In this document: piece by piece, positions 8,339-17,495 of the stretch
Position numbering within the stretch: the first letter of the stretch is position 1
Layout: each line of letters begins with the position of its first letter
From: Paraburkholderia rhynchosiae
GTDB taxonomy: Bacteria > Pseudomonadota > Gammaproteobacteria > Burkholderiales > Burkholderiaceae
Direction: 5' to 3'
Length of the DNA stretch: 64,000 nt
Assembly (NCBI RefSeq): GCF_002879865.1
Contig: NZ_PNXY01000013.1
Location: 1-64,000, forward strand
Notes under the pieces: model-generated
What the model was told of the DNA's origin: nothing
The model's input: the letters and a program-made list of their open reading frames with translations, nothing else
Database searches by the model: none
Program-made: the position numbers and the translations under genes

Positions 8339-9262
8339 CTACATTGCATTCGGCCCGGCGACTCGTTGCAGCACGGTCATTGGACCGAGCTTTCTGATCG
8401 TTTCCATCTGCATCCCGTTCCGAACGAAAAGCGATCCGGCAAATCCCAGCGCGTTGACCGCGATTCCCTCGGTGCGTTCGGTGGAGCGAGGCACGAGCAT
8501 CATCCATCGCGTGGTGACAAGCAGGTTATACGGCGCCGATTGCTGTGGCTCACCGTTCACATCGATAGCGTGCAAACCGGCCGCATCGAGCAACGACATA
8601 TAGCGGTCGAATGCATTGCGCGCGAGGTCCAGTGGGCGAGTTGCAAGCAGCGGGTCAAGGCGGACGAACGCATGCGGAAAGTGCAGCCCAGGCACGGTGC
8701 CGATGGCGTCGTCCATGCGCGCTATTACAGCCGCAACCAGCGGCTCAATGGGTAAAAGAGGCGCGGCGTCATCGAGCGGTAACGGCACGATCTGCAAATG
8801 CTTGTGAGGCTGACTCGCGCCGGCGGCTGGGCCGCTATTGTAGAAACCGAGGCCGTCGAATTGAGTGATGCAATTGAATAGCGCGCTAAAGTCCGCCAGA
8901 TTCAGAAAATTCTCCTGAAGCTCGAAGCGACGCGTGACGATCAGAAGATGGTGGTCGATCACGTTGAACTTGTTGAGCAGCACGAGATGCGTGTCCGAGA
9001 TGTTGCCGACAAACAGATTTGAATCGTAGGGGAGAAAAGGGTTGACCGCGCACTTGTCCGCCGGCTTGGCCTTGCGCCGTTGCTCGTCCTTATCTTTGCG
9101 CGCAAGACTCGAGACCTGGCGAATCAGAAAACACACGCCGCTATCTTCTATCGTTGCGCGGGTTGTCTGGATTGGGCACAGCGCGCCGCAATTCAGCGCA
9201 TGCGCGGTTTGGCGCAGGACAGCGGGCCACAAGGTACCGGATTGGAGAAGGGACGTGTTCAT
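8339..9262 (-). CDS. Ap4A phosphorylase (ATP adenylyltransferase)
   Basis: A 307-residue member of the HIT-like Ap4A phosphorylase branch, which cleaves diadenosine tetraphosphate with phosphate to ATP and ADP. The core NPFLPYDSNLFVGNI is followed by HLVLLNKFNVIDHHLLIVT and by the catalytic segment NSGPAAGASQPHKHLQIVPL with its histidine triad. The C-terminal APYNLLVTTRWMMLVPRS also fits the family. It is monocistronic on the minus strand. Regulation is not visible. Confidence 0.85.
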   Translation of the reverse strand: MNTSLLQSGTLWPAVLRQTAHALNCGALCPIQTTRATIEDSGVCFLIRQVSSLARKDKDEQRRKAKPADKCAVNPFLPYDSNLFVGNISDTHLVLLNKFNVIDHHLLIVTRRFELQENFLNLADFSALFNCITQFDGLGFYNSGPAAGASQPHKHLQIVPLPLDDAAPLLPIEPLVAAVIARMDDAIGTVPGLHFPHAFVRLDPLLATRPLDLARNAFDRYMSLLDAAGLHAIDVNGEPQQSAPYNLLVTTRWMMLVPRSTERTEGIAVNALGFAGSLFVRNGMQMETIRKLGPMTVLQRVAGPNAM

Positions 9263-9370
9263 CGAAATAAACGGCTCCGGTTTTGCACGACGCGCAGCTT
9301 CCTTTATACACTTAGCGACGCGTGCATTGCGCGACGCATTTCGCCTCTGTTCCCCGCCTCGGCTGCAAAG

Positions 9371-10255
9371 TTAGCGCCTCAGTTCGGCGATGATCTTCTC
9401 GGCCAGAAAATCACATGGCGGCCGCTTCGATGCCGTGCTTCGTGCGAGCACGACTTCGAGCGCCGCGATTTCCGGCAAGCCCTGCGCGTGGCCGAGAAGC
9501 GCGAAGTGCGCGGGGACAGCACATTGCGCGAGCGGGACGATAGCAAGGCCGGCTTCGGCCATCGACACCAAGCCCATCAGACTCGGGCTTTCATATGACG
9601 TGCGGTAGCTGATCTTTGCCTGTTCGAGACTGCGGATCGCGTTCTCGCGCGCGACGCTGCCAGGCAAAAAGACGGCGATCGGCAACGGCCTTTCGCGCCA
9701 GATGTCATGAGCGCTCGGCGACGCGGCCCAGACCATCGGCTCGAGCCGGAGAAACTCTCCCGACAATCCCTTGACTCGCGTCGCGCAGACGAGGTCGACC
9801 GAACCGTCCTTTACCATGGGCGCGAGCGCGACGCTCGGGAGGCCGACTACCCGAATTTCCACCTTCGGATAAGTCGCGGAAAATTTCTTGAGGATCGGCG
9901 GCAGTAGCGACGACGCGTAATCGTCCGGTACGCCAATGCTCACGCGCCCGGTCACGTCGGGCCGAACCACGGCGGCCCAGGCTTCATCGCGCAGCGCCAG
10001 CATGCGGCGGGCGTAAGTCAGCAGAACCTCGCCGTCCTGGGTCGGCACGACGCTTCTCGGCTTGCGCACGAAAAGCGGCTTGCCGAGCGCGGTTTCGAGC
10101 GTCTTGATCTGCATGCTTACCGCCGACTGCGACCGATGCACGAGTTCCGCGGCGCGGCTGATATTGCCGGCATCCGCCACGGCGACGATCATCGTCATGA
10201 CATCGAGGTCGAGTGCTTTCACGGTCGCGGTATCAGAAAAATAGATGGATACCAT
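9371..10255 (-). CDS. LysR-family transcriptional regulator
   Basis: 294 residues from ATG 10255. The winged HTH is AGNISRAAELVHRSQSAVSM and the effector domain follows (GRVSIGVPDDYASSLLP). The start is uncertain: no clear ribosome site precedes ATG 10255, and GTG 10222 (283 residues, beginning KALDLDVMTM) is an alternative. An 8-bp inverted repeat at 10255-10284 touches the first start, which slightly favours the later one. It is divergent from an alpha/beta hydrolase gene, its likely target. Ligand unknown. Confidence 0.88.
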   Translation of the reverse strand: MVSIYFSDTATVKALDLDVMTMIVAVADAGNISRAAELVHRSQSAVSMQIKTLETALGKPLFVRKPRSVVPTQDGEVLLTYARRMLALRDEAWAAVVRPDVTGRVSIGVPDDYASSLLPPILKKFSATYPKVEIRVVGLPSVALAPMVKDGSVDLVCATRVKGLSGEFLRLEPMVWAASPSAHDIWRERPLPIAVFLPGSVARENAIRSLEQAKISYRTSYESPSLMGLVSMAEAGLAIVPLAQCAVPAHFALLGHAQGLPEIAALEVVLARSTASKRPPCDFLAEKIIAELRR

Positions 10256-10284
10256 CAATATTACGCGATTTTCTTAAATATTGA
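10255..10284. promoter_or_regulatory. Inverted repeat between LysR and hydrolase genes
   Basis: TCAATATT at 10255-10262 and AATATTGA at 10277-10284 are perfect 8-bp arms separated by 14 bp. The position in a 62-bp divergent intergenic region makes it a candidate LysR binding dyad. Confidence 0.5.
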
Positions 10285-10317
10285 CGTCGGGCATAGTTCG
10301 GTCAAAGGAGCCTGTGT

Positions 10318-11169
10318 ATGAACGCCCGAACCGATTTCTCAGTACTTGCCGTGCCGGAACTCTCGTTTGCGACCATCGCATCGGGCATTTGCGTGCCCTA
10401 CGTCGAGTGCGGAGACGGGGAGCCGCTCGTGTTCGTGCACGGTTCGCTGTGCGATTACCGCTACTGGAGCGCGCAGACGGCGGCACTGTCCGAACATTTT
10501 CGCTGCATCTCCGTGAGCCTGAGCCATTACTGGCCGGCAGTCGAGGCGTGCATTCAGGGCGAATTCGGCTGGCAGACCCACGTTGCCGAATTGGCCGAGT
10601 TTATCGAGGCGCTTGACGTTGCACCTGTGCATCTGGTCGGGCATTCGCGCGGCGGCTGCGTGGCATTCCACGTGGCACGCGAGTACCCGCGGCTCGTGAA
10701 GACGCTCACGCTGGCGGACCCTGGCGGTCCGTTGCAGATCGACGGCATGCCGGACGCGTCGTTGCCGACCGCGACGAATGCGCTGCGTGCACGCGTCGCC
10801 GAACTGATCCAGGGCGGCGAGATCGACGCGGGCCTCGAACTGTTCGTCGACTCGGTGAGCGCGCCGGGTTCGTGGCGCAAGAGTTCCGTCGCATTTCGCA
10901 CGATGGCCACGGACAATGCGGCCACCTTGCCGAAGCAGTTGCGCGATCCTTTGCCCGCCTATTCGCGCGAGACGGCACGCGATGTGAAATGCCGGACGCT
11001 GCTGATCGGAGGGCAAAGGAGCCCTCGCATGTTCCGCAACAACGTCGAAAAACTCGCGGACTGGATCGAATGCGCGGACAGACAGACGATCGCTGGCGCG
11101 TCACACGGGATGAATGTGTCGAATCCTGGCGCTTTTAATCGGCTCGTGCATTCGTTCGCGAGTTTTTGA
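10318..11169 (+). CDS. Alpha/beta hydrolase
   Basis: 283-residue alpha/beta-hydrolase-fold enzyme. The oxyanion motif is VFVHGSLCDYRYWS. The nucleophile elbow GHSRGG has Ser about 110, and the catalytic His is in GASHGMN, about 263. No signal peptide is seen, so it is cytoplasmic. AAGGAG precedes ATG 10318. It is divergent from the LysR gene and probably controlled by it. Esterase or C-C hydrolase activities are both possible. Confidence 0.87.
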   Translation: MNARTDFSVLAVPELSFATIASGICVPYVECGDGEPLVFVHGSLCDYRYWSAQTAALSEHFRCISVSLSHYWPAVEACIQGEFGWQTHVAELAEFIEALDVAPVHLVGHSRGGCVAFHVAREYPRLVKTLTLADPGGPLQIDGMPDASLPTATNALRARVAELIQGGEIDAGLELFVDSVSAPGSWRKSSVAFRTMATDNAATLPKQLRDPLPAYSRETARDVKCRTLLIGGQRSPRMFRNNVEKLADWIECADRQTIAGASHGMNVSNPGAFNRLVHSFASF

Positions 11170-11229
11170 GCGGCATGATTGCGGGCCTCGCGCGAGGCCG
11201 CTGGTCATGCACCTGCCGACGCAACATCC

Positions 11230-12456
11230 TCAAAGACTTCCCACTTTTGCCGCCGATGCACTGGACCTTCGTCCAAGGAGCCGGCCGCGAATCCAGTCCC
11301 TCAACGGGGCAACCAGCCGCTCCTGAAAATATACAGCCGCAATGACCGTCCCGATGAGATAGAGCGGATAGGTCGCCATGCTCGGTACAACGTCTTTCGA
11401 GGTGGCGACGCACTCGGAAAAGTGCGAAGCGCACCACAGCGGCGATTTGCCAATGGAAAGCAGTTTCAGCACTTTCATCAAGACGAGAAAGATCGGTACA
11501 TGAATCGCAAAGAGAGAGAGCGCTGAATTGCCCAGACGTGTCGCTATTCCCGCGAACCGGGAAGGAATCGCGGCGGCGGCAAACACCATGACGAGCACTA
11601 CCTCCGCAGGCATCAACGCGCCATTGTGAATGAGGTAACGTGTATAGATGGCCCCGTACGATTCAAGCCACGCAGCCAGAACAAATGAGCTTGCAGCGAC
11701 GAGCAAGGCTGCGACGAGCTTCGCACGAGTGCTGTAAAGGACACTCAAACGTCCCTCGCGGAACAGGCCATACAGGACGATGCCGACCAGGAATTCGGGC
11801 AGCCGCAACAGGGGGTTGCGCGTGATGATGCCGACTGCGGCGGGACTGTACCAGTGCATCAACGTGGCAACGCCAGGCGGGATCAGATAAAGCACCCAGA
11901 AGATCAGCAAAAGCCGATATTTATTCGCAGCTTTCAGAAGCCGCGGTGCGACGAATGGAAACGAGAGATAGAAGAAAAGCAATGTGGCGAGCGACCATGA
12001 GGGCGGATTGATCGATCCATACACGGGGTTCCATACCTGCAGCAGAAGCATATTCAGTACGAAGTTGATGGCGGTCTCTGAAGAGCTTAGCGTGACGAAA
12101 TTCTCGCTGTCGTCAAGCGACATGACCGCAAACTGATCGTACCCGCGCGTGCCCGCCACTGAAACGAGAAGTACCAGTACAAGCGCGATCAGATGCACAG
12201 GGTAAAGATTGGATAGACGCTTCACGAAGAACTCACGCGTGCCACCACGCAATTCCGCGGTGCGGCCAAAGTAGACGTGCGCAAGAATGAAGCCCGACAG
12301 GATGAAGAACGAGCTGGTGGCAAATCCGCCGACGTTGGCGAGTTCAATGAACGGAAGCGTCACGTACTGCGGATACTGGTGTATCGAGTGAAACACCATC
12401 AAATACACGGCAAGGGTGAAACGGAGAACGTCGAGTCCAACAAATTTGTTCATCAT
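11230..12456 (-). CDS. Acyltransferase 3 family membrane protein
   Basis: 408-residue integral membrane acyltransferase of the OafA/NodX/ExoZ type, which O-acetylates surface or secreted glycans. The N-terminus FVGLDVLRFTLAVYLMVFHS carries the conserved Arg and the His in VFHS; SSFFILSGFILAHVYFGR is the second signature. About ten hydrophobic segments follow. It lies 76 bp after a GT2 glycosyltransferase gene on the same strand and probably decorates the same glycan. Confidence 0.88.
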   Translation of the reverse strand: MMNKFVGLDVLRFTLAVYLMVFHSIHQYPQYVTLPFIELANVGGFATSSFFILSGFILAHVYFGRTAELRGGTREFFVKRLSNLYPVHLIALVLVLLVSVAGTRGYDQFAVMSLDDSENFVTLSSSETAINFVLNMLLLQVWNPVYGSINPPSWSLATLLFFYLSFPFVAPRLLKAANKYRLLLIFWVLYLIPPGVATLMHWYSPAAVGIITRNPLLRLPEFLVGIVLYGLFREGRLSVLYSTRAKLVAALLVAASSFVLAAWLESYGAIYTRYLIHNGALMPAEVVLVMVFAAAAIPSRFAGIATRLGNSALSLFAIHVPIFLVLMKVLKLLSIGKSPLWCASHFSECVATSKDVVPSMATYPLYLIGTVIAAVYFQERLVAPLRDWIRGRLLGRRSSASAAKVGSL

Positions 12457-12532
12457 GAAGTCTCATGCGAGAGGGTTACTGTGAAGCGCGTCACCAGAAT
12501 ACCGGCAACGATTGGCATGTTGCTTCGGATGA

Positions 12533-13534
12533 CTAAAAGCGACGCCGGGCAAGCGGGTTGGCAATATAGCGAACGGCGAAATCGGAGAGTGCCGAAAAGG
12601 GCAGGAGGCAAAGACTCGACAGAGCGAGCGTACCTATCTTTTTCTTATAGCTCCAGAATGGATTCGCGACTATCGAGCGAAAGTAACTATGTGACTGCCG
12701 GCTGACCCATCGCCAACGCTTCCTGAAAGGTGCCTGGTACACGGCAGAGCAAAAATAGGATTTCTCGAGCGAGAAGTCATAAAACGAAAGTGGGAGGTCG
12801 ATGTCCAGGCGCGAGCGCGCCATTTGCCGTAGTATCGCCCAGCGGTTCGTCAGTGCCTTGGGCGCTTTGTCGCTGCTTTCGGAGTTGGCAAAATCAATTC
12901 CCAATACTTCCGTGCGATGGACTCGATATGCGCCAAGCGATTCCGGAATCGTCGCGACCGCTCCCAGCAATGCAACGCCATAAATTGCGTAGAAGTCTGC
13001 CCCATAGCGGTTAATGTGCGCCTCGGGAACAGGAAAGATTCTCTTCAGTGCGCTCGTCCGGTATGCATTTCCGGATGCAGGCGGTGATGGGTATAACCAC
13101 CCCTGGCGCAACAGTGCGCCGCAGTCGCTGGGGGCGGCGGAGTGGGGCACGTAGGCCCCCGACGGCTTGCCGGCCGAGTCGATAACGTCGAGGCGAAATT
13201 GAACCTTCACGAAGTCCGCGCCTTCGAACACTCGCATGACGCTAGACACCGCATGCGGACACAGCAGATCGTCGGAATCCAGCAGCATGACGAATTCCGT
13301 TTCGATCATATTGACTGCGTCGTTATATGCTGAAACCTGGCCGCCGTTCTGCTTATAGAGCGCTTTAACGCGGTGGCCGTAGCTCTTTATGATTTCGCGC
13401 GAGTCGTCTGTCGATCCGTCGTCGATCACCAGCACGCGCGTGGCGGCATAGTCCTGAGCAAGTGCTGAGTCGACGGCTTTCGCCAGGAAGCGACCGTAGT
13501 TGTAGTTGCAGATCACGATCGTCATGTTTTGCAT
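12533..13534 (-). CDS. Family 2 glycosyltransferase
   Basis: 333-residue GT-A fold glycosyltransferase. The N-terminus TIVICNYNYGRFLAKAVDSA and VLVIDDGSTDDSREII bind the nucleotide sugar; the DXD-like metal site is FVMLLDSDDLL. No membrane segment is obvious except hydrophobic residues near the C-terminus. It sits between a TupA-like ATP-grasp gene and an acyltransferase gene, all on the minus strand, suggesting exopolysaccharide or glycoconjugate assembly. Donor and acceptor are unknown. Confidence 0.88.
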   Translation of the reverse strand: MQNMTIVICNYNYGRFLAKAVDSALAQDYAATRVLVIDDGSTDDSREIIKSYGHRVKALYKQNGGQVSAYNDAVNMIETEFVMLLDSDDLLCPHAVSSVMRVFEGADFVKVQFRLDVIDSAGKPSGAYVPHSAAPSDCGALLRQGWLYPSPPASGNAYRTSALKRIFPVPEAHINRYGADFYAIYGVALLGAVATIPESLGAYRVHRTEVLGIDFANSESSDKAPKALTNRWAILRQMARSRLDIDLPLSFYDFSLEKSYFCSAVYQAPFRKRWRWVSRQSHSYFRSIVANPFWSYKKKIGTLALSSLCLLPFSALSDFAVRYIANPLARRRF

Positions 13535-13794
13535 GTCACTTCACCACTGTCATGAACGGGTACTGGGGCGTAGGGCGACGGCCGCGCTCATTGCGCTCGC
13601 GGTCCATGGATCGCTTATTGGGCTAACACAATTGAATTTACCTTGCCGTTCGTTGCGCCGCCAACAAACGGTAATGCGATATGTGCGGTCGATAACACAA
13701 TCGGCCCGGGCCTGATTTTGCGTCGGTAACGAAGAAATCAGCGCCTATGCGTGGCGCATAATACTGAATGAATTTGCCGGAAAATCGGCAAGCA

Positions 13795-14811
13795 TTACGC
13801 GGCTGGGGGTGAAGTTTCCGGTAAAGGCGGCCTTGCCGACAGGAACGCGTCGGGTACCAGTTTTCCCCACTCGTAATCGATGCTGTCTGGCGTGAACGGC
13901 AGCACGCCGGCGCCCGGCGTGAACGTCAGTTCACCGAAGTAGACGTGGTTATCGGGCGCGTACAGGTCGACCCGAACATAGTCGAAGTCTTCGCATAGCT
14001 TGACGGCAGCGTCCACAATGGCATTCAGGTTCTCGGGACGAGGGGCCGGTACCGGACTGCGTTTGTAATAACCGATTGCTATGTCCAGGTGATTCCAGTC
14101 GACGTCGTATACGTCGCCGCGCGTGTCGGCGCCGAATCTGTCCGCAATCACCAGGATGTAGATGACGGGTTGTCCGCTTCTTCCGCCAAAGCAGTGCAGC
14201 TTGAAGTCGGCGGGGATTTTGCCGCTCTCGTCGAGCAGCAGTTTCTCGAAGAAGATGCGCGGCTTGATGTGGCGATAGTGTCTTTCGCGAGCGATCTTGT
14301 AGAAGTCGAGAGACAACCAGTAATTCGCGAGTTCCTGTAGCGCCTCGAAAGAGGTGGCCGATTTGTCTCTCACCACCTCCACGTAGCTGCTGCCGTGATT
14401 CGCCTTCATCACGAACGAGTTGGGCAAGGCATCGAATACTTCTTGTGTGAAGACATCCGGGGCGCAGATCAAAGGTATCACGTGCTTTTCGCCCAGCTTT
14501 CGCGCGACATAGGCTCTAACTGTGAGCTTGTCGGTCAACTCCACGAACCATGGGTCCGGGCGTAAGCTCTTCTGCAGGATCTTCTCGTTGAATGTCGTGG
14601 GGCGAAGCACATTCGGATAACGGCCGATACATTTGTGATGCAGCATGCTCAGAAATAGCGGCGCCGGCAGCATCGACTTGGCCGCTTCTTTCACCTTCCG
14701 CATAGTCGATTGTCTTCGCGGAGATGTAGTACTTGCAACCACTTCGACTTCCTGCTGCGGAACAGATCTGCCGGCTTCGCTCGGGAATTGCACGGAGTTG
14801 CTCGTCGTCAT
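13795..14811 (-). CDS. TupA-like ATP-grasp protein
   Basis: 338 residues resembling TupA-type ATP-grasp proteins, named after teichuronopeptide synthesis in alkaliphilic Bacillus and also found in capsule and polysaccharide clusters. Visible hallmarks are FNEKILQKSLRPDP, KLTVRAYVARKLGE, NSFVMKANHGSSY, PADFKLHCFGGR, FDYVRVDLYAPDN and VYFGELTFTPGAG, the last carrying the metal-binding acidic residue. Such enzymes are expected to form an amide or peptide bond using ATP. GGGAGC precedes ATG 14811. It may be the first gene of a run with the GT2 and acyltransferase genes, with a 260-bp gap at 13535-13794. Confidence 0.8.
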   Translation of the reverse strand: MTTSNSVQFPSEAGRSVPQQEVEVVASTTSPRRQSTMRKVKEAAKSMLPAPLFLSMLHHKCIGRYPNVLRPTTFNEKILQKSLRPDPWFVELTDKLTVRAYVARKLGEKHVIPLICAPDVFTQEVFDALPNSFVMKANHGSSYVEVVRDKSATSFEALQELANYWLSLDFYKIARERHYRHIKPRIFFEKLLLDESGKIPADFKLHCFGGRSGQPVIYILVIADRFGADTRGDVYDVDWNHLDIAIGYYKRSPVPAPRPENLNAIVDAAVKLCEDFDYVRVDLYAPDNHVYFGELTFTPGAGVLPFTPDSIDYEWGKLVPDAFLSARPPLPETSPPAA

Positions 14812-15014
14812 TTTTATGCTCCCACAAGTTATTCGCGTTTTATGGGAGGCCGGGTCAGGCCTCCCGATGTGTCACGAGAGATTAACGTATGGAAGTCGTC
14901 GCGATTTACGACGTCGCTAAACGAAGGTGTTTTGGCCCAATCCCATGAAGGCGGCCATTTGTGCCGTATGGTTCGCCGATGAGTTACTGATTCGGCATGA
15001 TCAGGCTTTTAAAG

Positions 15015-17291
15015 CTACAGTGGGCTCTCGGAATCGTTAGAGATAACCGGCACGCCATCGATCACATCGAGGAGATCCGCGGGTCTCAAGGGTTTGACGA
15101 AATGGTGATCGAAGCCGGCCGCACGGCTGCGTTCACGATCCGCTGTCTGGCCGTAGCCTGTCAGTGCGACGAGTACGCACGGCCAACTGCCCGATCTCTC
15201 TCGCAACTGCCGCGCAAGTTCGTAGCCGTCCATCACAGGCAGTCCGATGTCGAGAACTGAAACAGCGGGCCGGAAAATGTCCGCTTCTGCGAGTGCCGCG
15301 GCAGGATCGTAGACGGTCCTCACCGAGTGGCCATAGCTTTGCAGCAGTTCCGCCAGCGCATCCGCGGCATCGACGTTGTCGTCGACAAGCAGAATGCGTC
15401 GTTGTTGCCCACGGCCGTCGAACTGTTCGCGAGGCACGATTACCGGTCTTGCTCCCGCGATGCGAATGGCTGCCGCCGCGTCGCTGGTCATCACTTCGCG
15501 CATCATCGCTTGCGACGATGCGCGGGGCAGAACGATCGTGAACTGGCTGCCAAGACCGAGCCCGTCGCTCGTCGCCTCGACGTGTCCGCCATGCAATTTC
15601 ACGAAGTTCTTGACGAGCGCAAGGCCGATGCCAAGCCCGCCCTCCGCGCGATCGATTGTCTGCTTACCCTGGTAGAAGGTATCGAAGACGCGAGCCAGAA
15701 CCTCCGGTGCCATGCCGATGCCGTTATCGCACACGCGTATGCGCAGATTGTCCGCATCGATGCCCGCGGCGCTGACTGCGATTTCGCCTCCCGCTTCAGT
15801 GTATTTCGCGGCGTTGATCAGGAGATTGGCGACCACCTGCGCGAGCCGCATTGGATCGGCGACACACTTGAGCGCGGGATCCACGTCGATGCTTAACCGG
15901 TGAGAGCGTTGCTCCATGAGCACGCTCGTCATTTCCACGGCCTTGGTAACGACTTCATGCACGTCGACGAGTCGCTTGTCCAGTTCCACATTGCCGCGGA
16001 TGATGCGAGAAACGTCGAGCAGATCGTCGACCAGACGCACAAGATGATCGACGTGACGCTGGATGATCGTCCGCTCACGCGTGGCCGAACCATTGTCGCG
16101 CAATTCCATCAGCTCAAGCGCGCTCACAATGGGCGCGAGCGGATTGCGCAGTTCATGTCCGAGCATCGCGAGAAACTCGTCTTTTGCGCCGTTGGCCTTG
16201 CGCAGTTCCGCGAGCAGAACTTCGCGGTCGGCGCGGGACTTCTCCAGCGTTTCGCGAGCGCGCACATATCCGGTAACTTCGACTGCACTCACAATGACAC
16301 CGTCGATCTTGCCGGACGCTGCACGCAGCGGCTCGAAGTGCAGCGTGTAGTCTCGCGCGGAGATCGCGTCGCCGCTGTCTTTCCGCCCGCATCGATATTC
16401 CTCGTGCACGATAGGCAGTCCATGCGCGGACACGAGTTCGAGCGCGGCGGCGATCGGCCCGTCACGCTCGCCGGGGAATGCGTCGAGATACGCACGGCCG
16501 ATCAGATCGCTGCGGCTCACCATGTCGAGGTATCGCGGGTTCGCCAATTGGAACGTATGGTTGTCCCCAAGAAGAAGTGCGGACGCGACGGGCGAGCTCA
16601 TCAGCACTGCGTCGCGCTGATGCTCGGCGGTTCTTCGGCGATTCATCTCGTCTTCGAGCGATCTTGCGCGCTGCTCGGCCAATGCGAGCCTGAGGTGCAA
16701 CTCCTTATTGTCCGCTTCGCGCAATGGGATGCTCGGCAACACATGCCGATGTGCGTGGCAGATGTGGCGAAAGAGTTGCGTGTCCTCCGCACCTGGGAAC
16801 GCGCTGCCGGGATAGGCGCAAAACAGCGAGAATCTATGGTTCTCACCGAGGCGGTTCCACAGTTCCTCGAGACGCAGCGCCGCTTCGCCCCGCCCCTGTT
16901 CGCAGAGAATCGCGACCATCTCTCCGAATGCATGCAGCGGCCGGTCCGCCCGCGCGGCGTTTGCGACAACCGCGCCAACAGTCGAGACGAACAGTGCCTC
17001 ATCGGGCCAGCCGTCGACCATGAAGAGTTCGAGCGTGGCGTGCGCGTCGAGAAGAATGAGCGCATCACGAGGCTCGCATCCCACAGTCGCTGCTTGCCGT
17101 GCATCGAGCCATGACCTTAGCGACGCGAGGTGGTTGGCGGTGGCGATGGCAATCGCACTGCCGCCCGCATTGAGCGCGCTCAGCAGAAAGACGCCGACAT
17201 CTTCCGTCAAACCCGTTTCGGATTCGTAGAACTGGACGAAATGGCCGCAGTGGTGCGCGGCCTCGATAGACGGGTCTTTGCTAGTGAGCAT
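15015..17291 (-). CDS. MEDS-PAS hybrid sensor histidine kinase
   Basis: 758-residue cytoplasmic hybrid kinase. An N-terminal MEDS-type domain (HFVQFYESETGLTEDVGVFL) spans roughly residues 10-190, then a coiled segment and a PAS domain. HisKA has its phospho-acceptor His about 379 in FLAMLGHELRNPL; HATPase_c shows VANLLINAAKYT and GLGIGLALVKNFVKLHGG. A C-terminal receiver has phospho-acceptor Asp about 680 in VSVLDIGLPVMDGYELA. ATG 17291 is preferred because the MEDS domain starts right after it; the frame extends 51 residues further upstream with no family resemblance. No partner response regulator is adjacent. Confidence 0.88.
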   Translation of the reverse strand: MLTSKDPSIEAAHHCGHFVQFYESETGLTEDVGVFLLSALNAGGSAIAIATANHLASLRSWLDARQAATVGCEPRDALILLDAHATLELFMVDGWPDEALFVSTVGAVVANAARADRPLHAFGEMVAILCEQGRGEAALRLEELWNRLGENHRFSLFCAYPGSAFPGAEDTQLFRHICHAHRHVLPSIPLREADNKELHLRLALAEQRARSLEDEMNRRRTAEHQRDAVLMSSPVASALLLGDNHTFQLANPRYLDMVSRSDLIGRAYLDAFPGERDGPIAAALELVSAHGLPIVHEEYRCGRKDSGDAISARDYTLHFEPLRAASGKIDGVIVSAVEVTGYVRARETLEKSRADREVLLAELRKANGAKDEFLAMLGHELRNPLAPIVSALELMELRDNGSATRERTIIQRHVDHLVRLVDDLLDVSRIIRGNVELDKRLVDVHEVVTKAVEMTSVLMEQRSHRLSIDVDPALKCVADPMRLAQVVANLLINAAKYTEAGGEIAVSAAGIDADNLRIRVCDNGIGMAPEVLARVFDTFYQGKQTIDRAEGGLGIGLALVKNFVKLHGGHVEATSDGLGLGSQFTIVLPRASSQAMMREVMTSDAAAAIRIAGARPVIVPREQFDGRGQQRRILLVDDNVDAADALAELLQSYGHSVRTVYDPAAALAEADIFRPAVSVLDIGLPVMDGYELARQLRERSGSWPCVLVALTGYGQTADRERSRAAGFDHHFVKPLRPADLLDVIDGVPVISNDSESPL

Positions 17292-17495
17292 CTTCAACTG
17301 CCATGGCGAGACGTTCCACCGCGCGAAAATTACTCGCAGTTTTGTAATGCGGAACAAGCGCTGCAATAAAACCGCGACGGCGCTCGCGCAAAGGGCGAGG
17401 CCGAGGCTTGCGGCGCGAACAGTCGGTAGTTCTAGACCATGCAACGAGCTACCGACACAAGCCGCATAGCCAGCAAGGCGCGTGCCTGGCGTTCG

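Noticed and set aside
15900..17114. Plus-strand open frame of 404 codons opposite the hybrid kinase
   Set aside because: Antisense shadow; kinase motifs on the minus strand are complete.
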